This document shows positions 1-4,994 of a stretch of DNA of 6,072 nt, piece by piece; position 1 is the first letter of the stretch; each line of letters starts with the position of its first letter. Origin of the DNA: CAZCZZ01 sp964503335 (GTDB lineage Bacteria > Verrucomicrobiota > Kiritimatiellia > CAIVKH01); the NCBI GenBank assembly GCA_964503335.1, contig CAZCZZ010000107.1:1-6072 (forward strand). Reading direction: 5' to 3'. The notes beneath the pieces were generated by a model. It had not been told where the DNA came from and did no database searches. It saw only the letters and a list, made by a program, of their open reading frames with translations. A program made the translations under genes and the position numbers.

Positions 1-549
1 GGAGGCTGACAGCGCATCGGGTCGCTCGATCGTGACATCGACCGTGATTCTGAATGAGTCGCTACCGGACGTCGTGTTGTTGCTATACACGGCGAGGATC
101 TGAAGTTCGCCGACGTTGTTCGTTCCGAAGACATGGAATTGGATGCCCTTCGGTTGGTCCTGGTCGGCGTCGTTGCTGCCGAAATACCTGAAAAGCCTGT
201 AGGAGGTCAGGAATGGGGCCTGCGGGCTGGCTTGACGAATGAACCCGTCCGTAAGCAAGGCGTGGGTTTGAGGGATGTTTGTGGGATGCAATGCGAAGTG
301 AATGGCGATCACATTGCCCGTTTTGCTGCCACCGGGGAAGTGGACAGGACAGCTCGGTGTACCCGTTGAACCGTTGGTTGACACAAGGATGCCCCATGTG
401 CCATCGGTCCAGTCGAATGCGTTAGCTCGCGCGCCCGATTCAGGCAGTGCGAGGAGAATCGCCATGCAGCATCCAAGGCCAAGTCTTCGGAACCGTGGTT
501 GGGATCTGATCACCGGAGCCGATTGCTGGTTGTCTGAGCCAAGTCTCAT
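1..549 (-). CDS. Exported hypothetical protein, N-terminal 183 residues (C-terminus beyond window)
   Basis: I do not recognise the family. The reading frame is open without a stop from the ATG at 549 to the left edge, giving 183 residues. Residues 1-21 are polar and basic. Residues 22-43 form a short hydrophobic stretch (GLGCCMAILLALPESGARA) ending in A-x-A, which looks like a signal peptide with an unusually long n-region. The mature part is rich in Thr, Ser and Asn with alternating hydrophobic residues (for example QFHVFGTN at 137-144 and FRITVDVTI at 166-174), as in an extracellular beta-sandwich. A weak AGGTG lies five bases before the ATG. A GTG at codon 13 would give a more ordinary signal peptide but has no ribosome binding site. 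The gene starts 18 bases after the stop of the 119-residue orphan, so it is probably the last known member of the same operon. A surface or secreted role is inferred from the signal peptide alone. Confidence 0.72.
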   Translation of the reverse strand, partial: MRLGSDNQQSAPVIRSQPRFRRLGLGCCMAILLALPESGARANAFDWTDGTWGILVSTNGSTGTPSCPVHFPGGSKTGNVIAIHFALHPTNIPQTHALLTDGFIRQASPQAPFLTSYRLFRYFGSNDADQDQPKGIQFHVFGTNNVGELQILAVYSNNTTSGSDSFRITVDVTIERPDALSAS

Positions 550-567
550 GGGGCACCTGCGTGTCGA

Positions 568-927
568 CTATTTATCCATGGAAGGGTGATCTGCTTTCGA
601 GTCGAAATCACGCATGATCAATGCGTAGATTTCCTTCAGCCGGATTCCCTCGTGGTAGTGACGGGCAAAGCTGGCTGCGTGACCCTCGCTGATCCACAGG
701 TTCATCGCTCCTTCGATCTTGATGTCATGCCCGGCGCTTTCGCTCCGTTCATACTTGAACTGATCGAGGCATTTAATCTGGAGGATCGAACGAGGATCCC
801 GAGGAGCCCTGATCAGGATCTCCTTGAGCGGACAATAGTGGTCCGGCGCACAACAGGCCACTTCGAGGATCAGTTGTCTCACGTTGTCGTGCGATGCAGG
901 CTGCTCGGTCGAACGGTCCTTGTTCAT
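568..927 (-). CDS. Small orphan protein (119 aa) coupled to the TIKI-vWA gene
   Basis: No family is recognised. The protein is 119 residues, without a signal peptide or membrane segment, so it is probably cytoplasmic. Residues 1-14 are polar and look disordered. Residues 15-42 (VRQLILEVACCAPDHYCPLKEILI) suggest helices around a Cys-Cys...His-Tyr-Cys cluster (C25, C26, H30, C32), followed by C53. Residues 75-108 are amphipathic and aromatic with four histidines (H83, H90, H92 and nearby E93), and look helical. A metal site is possible but unproven. The ATG overlaps the stop of the upstream gene as ATGA, and a strong GGAGGT sits at 931-936, so translation is coupled to the TIKI-vWA protein. This supports a role as an accessory or third subunit of the module. 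The stop is TAG at 568-570. The open frame antisense to it at 586-951 looks like a shadow, because only the minus-strand frame has operon context and a ribosome binding site. Confidence 0.8.
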   Translation of the reverse strand: MNKDRSTEQPASHDNVRQLILEVACCAPDHYCPLKEILIRAPRDPRSILQIKCLDQFKYERSESAGHDIKIEGAMNLWISEGHAASFARHYHEGIRLKEIYALIMRDFDSKADHPSMDK

Positions 928-936
928 GGCACCTCC
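924..936 (-). promoter_or_regulatory. ATGA overlap and Shine-Dalgarno for the 119-aa orphan
   Basis: The TGA of the TIKI-vWA gene (924-926) overlaps the ATG of the orphan (925-927) as ATGA. GGAGGT at 931-936 lies within the last codons of the upstream gene, close to the ATG. The strong site and the overlap are the best evidence that the small orphan is a real gene. Confidence 0.82.
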
Positions 937-3032
937 GATTGCGGTTGTTGAGGGATCATGCCGACAGGGGTGTCAAACCCGGGAACGGGCGAAACGTAGC
1001 GGAGGAACAACGCATCGGGAGCACTCCATGACGTCTTGATGGGGACGTCATGATCCAGTTTGAGGCGCTCCAGAAGGATCGGATCGAAGTTCTCGATCGA
1101 TGGAGAAAGCACTCGGACCCCTTTGGATTCTGCATAGCCCAGAACGTCCTGTCCGGGTCGAAAAGAAGCATCGCAGTTAACGAGGGTAATGTGTCCCGCG
1201 AAGGACCATTTTATCGCACAGGCGATGGCAAGGTCCGGACCCGAGAAGCGCGCGTTCAACTCCTTGTCGTCCCATGGCTCCACCTTGCAGCGCAGCCCGG
1301 CGGGGAGGTGATCCAGGAGTTCCCGGTCCACGAGCGAGCGGTCCCAGCTCGGCGTGATATTCTTCTGAATGCGGACATACCATGCAATGTCGTGGCGTCG
1401 AACGCGGTGGCGTTGCGTCTGCCCGGTGAACCAGAAGAACGATGTGTAGAGGTGCCCGATGACGCTCTCCTGGAAGAAGTCGCCCATACGGACTTGTACC
1501 GGCGCCCGGGCATCAAAGACCCAGACCACGGGACAGCTATCGCATCCGGAATGGCTCGCGTTTGAACGCATGCGTTGTCTCACAAACAGCGTCTCGTCTC
1601 CTCGAGCCGATGCAGCGATCGTTCTCTTGTAATCGATGCCGGCATGCAGGCTTCCGCGGAATGGCCTTCTCCTGAAATCATGACGCCGCGCGAGAAGGTT
1701 GTGTCCCTGCCAGCGCGCGTGGTCGCACATGAATTTGTTCAGTCGCTCTTCGGCTGGACATTTCATGCGATCCAAGGTCAAGGCGTGCATCCGCAACGAC
1801 TCCCGCATCGTCAAACGGCGGCTTCGTCCTATTCGCAAGGTTCGGGAGCCGGAAGAGGAGGTGGTGCTCGCCGCGGGCATGCGGATAATGTGTGCCTCGT
1901 GGGGCCCCACGATGAAATACTCATCGCCACCGGCGGGCACAACGCGCGCTTCGGGGACGTTCCGGGTCTTTGGCATGGGGTGGCGCATGGCGTGGGCCTC
2001 GAGACATTCGGCGAACGCGGTGCCTGCAGCGGCGCGTGCGGCTGGCAGCAGGTGCCGATCAAAGTGCCAGGACTGTCGGCCCTCCCCGCGCAGCATCCGC
2101 GCGAGAAGCATCTCAAGCAGGAGCAGGTTCCGGGGGGTTAGCGAAGAGGGGTGGCGCTGGCACGTCGTCCGCAGCAATGCGTCACCCAGCTTGACGCGGT
2201 CGAAGCTCGGATGTTGACCCTGAAACTCCCGCGCGAACCGCCAGGCCAGCCAGGGCAGGTCCGCGAGTTGCCACGAGTAGAGCGTCACGGGGGACAGTGT
2301 GTATGCGAAGAGGGTCTCGGGAGATAGCATCGGCAGGGGCCGGGTGGTGAAATCCGGGAAATCACTCCGGTCAAGCCGGTCTCGTATGCGTTCCCAGTGC
2401 AGGGCGCCGCATACAAAGAGAATCCGGCCATCCGGAATCTCGAGCAGGGTTTCGCGGACCATCCAGGCCATGTGCGCCTCGCGCAGCAGGAAGCGTTTGG
2501 TGTGGGGCATGGCCGCAAGCCAACAGGCGTGTCGTTCATACCAGCCGGCGACACCCAGGTCCGTCACCTCGGCGCTATCGAAAGGCGCAAGCTGTTCTGA
2601 GAAGGATTCTGCCGGTCCCGAATTCCATTCGGCGGGCAGGTCCACAAAGCGAACGGCGTCGCCCCTTTCATTGCGAGCGGCCCAGCGGAGCGTAGTGACT
2701 ATGGAATCGTGTGTGATGGGGAGCATACCGGACTGGAAGAGCGGCATCTCCCGCCGGGCGGGATCATCGGGAGACTCGGGAACTTTCGCGAGGATCGCCT
2801 CTCCGCGCGCGACGAGAATTGCTCCCGGCGCGCCGCGCATGCGTTCGAGAAGCGCGAGCACGGGGTACACCGGCAATGTTGCAGGGAGTTCGACAAGGAT
2901 TCGGTCGAACTGAGCGAGGTCAGCGTTCAGGGCTGCGGCTGCGAACTCGATCTGGCAGTGGACGGACGGTAGCACCATGAGTTCCGTATTTCCGTACCGG
3001 ACCAAGCCGTGCGAGTTTCCCCCCGGTTTCAT
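924..3032 (-). CDS. TIKI/TraB-like (DUF5682-type) domain fused to degenerate CobT-like vWA domain, 702 aa
   Basis: The N-terminal domain (about residues 15-220) has the pattern of the TIKI/TraB/ChaN/EreA hydrolase superfamily. It shows a first strand ending in PSVH (H25), a following strand with LVELP (E48), then REAHM (R184, E185, H187) and FVCGALH (G209, H212), the second GxxH motif. The REAHM...VCGALH spacing resembles DUF5682 proteins, which are often found near MoxR and vWA genes. Residues 270-400 are mainly helical linker. Residues about 405-500 are basic and resemble the segment before the vWA domain of CobT-like proteins (RGSLHAGID, then DETLFVRQR). Residues 501-660 resemble a vWA core: VVWVFDARA where DxSxS is expected, SGPDLAIACAI in place of GTDL, HITLVNCD in place of LLTDG, then GYAESKGVRVLSPSI. 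The metal-binding MIDAS residues are therefore largely lost. A start at 3032 was chosen over an upstream ATG at 3200 because it forms ATGA with the ATPase stop and follows GGAGG by six bases. The upstream extension merely reads across the ATPase gene. Cytoplasmic; substrate unknown. Confidence 0.78.
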   Translation of the reverse strand: MKPGGNSHGLVRYGNTELMVLPSVHCQIEFAAAALNADLAQFDRILVELPATLPVYPVLALLERMRGAPGAILVARGEAILAKVPESPDDPARREMPLFQSGMLPITHDSIVTTLRWAARNERGDAVRFVDLPAEWNSGPAESFSEQLAPFDSAEVTDLGVAGWYERHACWLAAMPHTKRFLLREAHMAWMVRETLLEIPDGRILFVCGALHWERIRDRLDRSDFPDFTTRPLPMLSPETLFAYTLSPVTLYSWQLADLPWLAWRFAREFQGQHPSFDRVKLGDALLRTTCQRHPSSLTPRNLLLLEMLLARMLRGEGRQSWHFDRHLLPAARAAAGTAFAECLEAHAMRHPMPKTRNVPEARVVPAGGDEYFIVGPHEAHIIRMPAASTTSSSGSRTLRIGRSRRLTMRESLRMHALTLDRMKCPAEERLNKFMCDHARWQGHNLLARRHDFRRRPFRGSLHAGIDYKRTIAASARGDETLFVRQRMRSNASHSGCDSCPVVWVFDARAPVQVRMGDFFQESVIGHLYTSFFWFTGQTQRHRVRRHDIAWYVRIQKNITPSWDRSLVDRELLDHLPAGLRCKVEPWDDKELNARFSGPDLAIACAIKWSFAGHITLVNCDASFRPGQDVLGYAESKGVRVLSPSIENFDPILLERLKLDHDVPIKTSWSAPDALFLRYVSPVPGFDTPVGMIPQQPQSEVP

Positions 3033-3043
3033 GCCTTGCCTCC
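3029..3043 (-). promoter_or_regulatory. ATGA overlap and Shine-Dalgarno deciding the TIKI-vWA start
   Basis: The TGA of the MoxR gene (3029-3031) overlaps the ATG of the next gene (3030-3032) as ATGA. GGAGG at 3039-3043, inside the ATPase coding sequence, is six bases from that ATG. This fixes the start of the 702-residue protein and implies coupled translation, as for subunits made in set ratio. Confidence 0.85.
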
Positions 3044-3883
3044 ACCAGTTAGCGCTGCCGCCTGGGCCGCTTCTTCGATGCACCGCATGGCGCCGTTCGC
3101 TCCGGAAATGAAGTGTCCGCCTGCCCTCGCGCGGCGATATGCGAAGTGCATGACGAGACACGCGTCGCGAGCGCTCAGCCCCCTTCTTCCCGACACCCAC
3201 TCCCGCATGGCCTCTGAAAGCATGCTGGGTGCGCGCGGAAAGCGCTTCCGCACGATTTCGAGCACGATTTCCGGAGGAGGCAGCGCGGCGTGGAAAGTCA
3301 GCACACGTTGTGCGACATAGAAGGGCAGGGGCTCGTCATCCTGTTTGGTCGCGATGAAGGCGAAGCCAGGGGAGGCGGGGATCGGTTGCTTGAGGAAATC
3401 AGACCAGAGCATCCGCCTGTCATCCAACAGGGATGCAAGCGGTGTAAGGGATTCCGGGCTATGGAGTGCGACCTTGCCGATTTCGTCGTATAGTCCGATG
3501 GAGCCGGCTATCGTTGCCGTGCAGATCCCGCTCGCAACGGCGTCGAATGTACGGGCAACCGTGGGGACGGGGAACACGACAAGATCCTGTGCGCTGCAGT
3601 CGGTTGCTCCCTGTGTCGTGTAACAATTCTTTCGGAGCGCCCGGGCCGCCGCCCAGACTGCCGCCGTCTTTCCGGAGCCCGGCGGACCGGATATGCAAAC
3701 AGCCAGGGGAGGCAATGAAGGATCGTCGTCGCGAACGGCGTCGATGACGCGGCGCACCAGCCCGCTGTAGTCGATGTAGTGGTGCTCTTCGGGGATGGGA
3801 TCGGGCGCCTGCAGATGAATGTGGGACGACCCGATCCTTTCGCTGCCAGCCCTGGATGTTGTTTCTGCGGTACATGTGGTCAT
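3029..3883 (-). CDS. MoxR-like AAA+ ATPase (284 aa)
   Basis: This is a single-domain AAA+ ATPase of the MoxR/dynein-related type (AAA_5-like). About 50 N-terminal residues precede the fold. Walker A is GPPGSGKT (residues 66-73). Walker B is IGLYDEI (D133, E134). Sensor 1 is FAFIATKQDDE (174-184), where the usual Asn of ATQNP is not present. R193 in YVAQRV is the likely arginine finger, and R239 in GLSARD is the likely sensor 2 arginine. The length is typical for short MoxR/NorQ/CbbQ-like proteins. MoxR ATPases form hexamers that remodel client proteins together with a vWA partner; the adjacent TIKI-vWA gene is the obvious partner, with which it shares an ATGA overlap. AAAGGA lies six bases before the ATG. 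The start is 19 bases after the stop of the exported protein gene. The ATPase assignment is firm; the client is unknown. Confidence 0.9.
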   Translation of the reverse strand: MTTCTAETTSRAGSERIGSSHIHLQAPDPIPEEHHYIDYSGLVRRVIDAVRDDDPSLPPLAVCISGPPGSGKTAAVWAAARALRKNCYTTQGATDCSAQDLVVFPVPTVARTFDAVASGICTATIAGSIGLYDEIGKVALHSPESLTPLASLLDDRRMLWSDFLKQPIPASPGFAFIATKQDDEPLPFYVAQRVLTFHAALPPPEIVLEIVRKRFPRAPSMLSEAMREWVSGRRGLSARDACLVMHFAYRRARAGGHFISGANGAMRCIEEAAQAAALTGGGKA

Positions 3884-3889
3884 GGGCAG

Positions 3890-3895
3890 TCCTTT
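3890..3895 (-). promoter_or_regulatory. Shine-Dalgarno of the MoxR gene
   Basis: AAAGGA lies six bases before the ATG at 3881-3883, in the 19-base gap after the exported-protein gene. It supports this start for the 284-residue ATPase. Confidence 0.7.
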
Positions 3896-3902
3896 CCTTG
3901 AG

Positions 3903-4766
3903 CTACTGAATGCGCTGTACGCGAAAGAACCGCGTCGCGGTTCCGGGTACTTGGGTTACCACGTTGATGGGCGGTCTTCCCGTAATGACCGCAGACACAT
4001 CAACGAAGTCGCCGGTCACGTCCGTTGACGCCTGCAGGCGATACCTGGCGTTGCTGACGCTCGTGAAACCAAAGACCAGTCCGTCGGATGTGATCTCCGG
4101 AACGAGGTTGGTAAGCACGGTATCCTGGAAGACGAATTGCGTAATGGCCCCGGCCGAATCGGCTGCTCCCGTGAGGGCGTTCGTCGCATTGGCATAGAGC
4201 CGTGACACCGCGTCACCCGTCGCATTCGTGGCGTCCAGAGAGTAACCTGAGAAGCTGTACGAACCGGGCATGCGGATTTCGACCAGCAGATTTCCCAGGG
4301 CGTGATCATAGTGAAAGGGCTGCTGGAAAAGGGTGCTGATGGAGAAGCGACCCAGGGAGCTGGAGCCTACGAACTGGAAGTTCGTGCCGGCGTACACGAG
4401 CGTCTCGTCGGCTCCCACGTTATCTGCAAACGTTGTGCTCAACCCATCAGGACTTCGCGTCGTCGTGGACAAACGGACCTCCATGTAGGAGCCCGAGAGG
4501 TAGAACGTGCCCGTGGCGGTCGCGATCCGGAATCGAATGCCCCTGATCGCCTGTGGAGACTGCGCGGCCTGGAATTCGGAGGCCGCATAGACCTGCTGAT
4601 ATCGACGACTCGCCGTCGAAAGGCAGGGGTTGACGGTCGTGGCATTGCCGTAACCGGTAGCCCCGTTTGTGGGCACCACATAGTCCAAGGCCTCGGTGGT
4701 GACCGCAGCGGCAGCGACAGATGCCGCCAGCACAGCGACTCGCAACGTTATTGAAATTGCGCTCAT
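3903..4766 (-). CDS. Exported beta-rich protein with verrucomicrobial-type C-terminal tail (287 aa)
   Basis: A signal peptide is clear: residues 1-9 form the n-region, 10-22 are Ala/Val-rich and hydrophobic, and cleavage is likely after TEA at 26. The mature protein is rich in Ser, Thr, Ala, Asn and aromatic residues. Residues 55-165 (RYQQVYAASEF, RGIRFRI, MEVRLSTT, SPDGLSTTFADN, NLLVEIRM) follow a pattern common in secreted proteins of Planctomycetota and Verrucomicrobiota, and presumably form a beta-sandwich. Residues 222-287 form a second small domain with ARYRLQASTDV and a final TRFFRV, a C-terminal style often seen in Verrucomicrobiota. No catalytic motif, LPxTG or PEP-CTERM anchor is visible. 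A strong AAGGAGG precedes the ATG by four bases. It is the first gene of the minus-strand operon and ends 19 bases before the MoxR gene. Its link to the intracellular module rests on position only. Confidence 0.85.
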   Translation of the reverse strand: MSAISITLRVAVLAASVAAAAVTTEALDYVVPTNGATGYGNATTVNPCLSTASRRYQQVYAASEFQAAQSPQAIRGIRFRIATATGTFYLSGSYMEVRLSTTTRSPDGLSTTFADNVGADETLVYAGTNFQFVGSSSLGRFSISTLFQQPFHYDHALGNLLVEIRMPGSYSFSGYSLDATNATGDAVSRLYANATNALTGAADSAGAITQFVFQDTVLTNLVPEITSDGLVFGFTSVSNARYRLQASTDVTGDFVDVSAVITGRPPINVVTQVPGTATRFFRVQRIQ

Positions 4767-4770
4767 AGAG

Positions 4771-4777
4771 CCTCCTT
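4771..4777 (-). promoter_or_regulatory. Shine-Dalgarno of the first operon gene
   Basis: AAGGAGG lies four bases (CTCT) before the ATG at 4764-4766. It is the strongest ribosome binding site in the window and fixes the start of the exported protein at the head of its signal peptide. Confidence 0.82.
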
Positions 4778-4804
4778 CAGTTCTTTACAAAGCTATGATC
4801 GGCC

Positions 4805-4830
4805 TGCGCGCGCCGATAGCGACGCGCGCA
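4805..4830. repeat. GC-rich inverted repeat, 8-base arms
   Basis: TGCGCGCG (4805-4812) and CGCGCGCA (4823-4830) are perfect inverted arms around a 10-base loop. In the minus-strand transcript this would lie in the 5' leader about 38 bases before the exported-protein ATG, if transcription starts further upstream. There is no T-run, so it is not a simple terminator. It may be an operator, a leader hairpin, or chance in GC-rich DNA. Confidence 0.35.
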
Positions 4831-4884
4831 AGGAAAAGAGCGATTTGCCGCAATACGCTGGAGCTCAACGCAATTCAGTTCCAG

Positions 4885-4963
4885 ATCGACGCGACGACGG
4901 TCGATGAAACGGGTCGAATTGCTGAACTCGACATCGCTGTTGCGGTCGAGTTGCCGTCGAGTT
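4885..4963. repeat. Cluster of six TCGA-centred motifs, possible operator array
   Basis: GTCGAGTT occurs at 4945-4952 and again at 4956-4963, eleven bases apart, which is about one helical turn. Its exact reverse complement AACTCGAC is at 4925-4932, and a one-mismatch copy GTCGAATT at 4913-4920. Just to the left, ATCGAC (4885-4890) pairs with GTCGAT (4900-4905). The pattern looks like binding sites for a dimeric regulator, and overlaps the weak plus-strand promoter candidate. No known regulator is identified. Confidence 0.4.
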
Positions 4964-4994
4964 AGCATGTGGCCATCACGAAGAACACGCATCC

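Larger units (their letters stand above)
1..4766 (-). other. Predicted five-gene operon
   Basis: Five genes run in the same direction, with gaps of 19 bases (3884-3902) and 18 bases (550-567) and two 4-base ATGA overlaps. I see no hairpin followed by a T-run at any junction. The order is exported protein, MoxR ATPase, TIKI-vWA protein, orphan, exported protein. The operon may continue beyond the left edge. Co-transcription is inferred from spacing. Confidence 0.75.
4767..4994. promoter_or_regulatory. Divergent intergenic region
   Basis: These 228 bases separate two divergent genes and should hold both promoters. For the plus-strand gene a weak sigma-70-like pair is TTGCGG (4940-4945) and TAGCAT (4963-4968) with a 17-base spacer; it matches the consensus poorly. 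No convincing minus-strand promoter was found. No sigma-54 site with correct GG-N10-GC spacing was seen. A TCGA-motif cluster and an inverted repeat occupy the region. Short open frames exist on both strands (plus 4795-4965, minus 4777-4992), but neither has convincing support as a gene. Confidence 0.55.

Noticed and set aside
83..397. A 104-residue minus-strand open frame within the left-edge gene
   Set aside because: The other minus-strand frame runs uninterrupted from 549 to the edge with a signal peptide and beta-type pattern; this reading is low-complexity and Arg/Pro-rich.
1699..2913. Long plus-strand open frames of 172-204 residues over 1575-2913
   Set aside because: They are antisense to the TIKI-vWA gene, rich in Arg and Ser, and without family motifs; they follow from GC-rich codon use on the real strand.
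3033..3200. A 56-residue N-terminal extension of the TIKI-vWA protein from an ATG at 3200
   Set aside because: It lies wholly inside the MoxR coding sequence in another frame, is arginine-rich as an out-of-frame reading would be, and the ATGA start at 3032 has a proper ribosome binding site.
4870..4883. A sigma-54-like promoter on the minus strand (TGGAAC...TTGC)
   Set aside because: GG and GC are separated by 9 bases instead of the required 10.
4795..4965. A 56-residue plus-strand open frame in the intergenic region
   Set aside because: No Shine-Dalgarno before the ATG, no recognisable motif, and it overlaps the leader of the divergent operon antisense. Its C-terminal half looks somewhat protein-like, so it is not fully excluded.
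4777..4992. A 71-residue minus-strand open frame ending 10 bases before the exported-protein ATG
   Set aside because: The spacing is operon-like, but it would fill nearly the whole divergent promoter region. It is rich in Arg, matches no family known to me, and has no clear ribosome binding site. It is not fully excluded.
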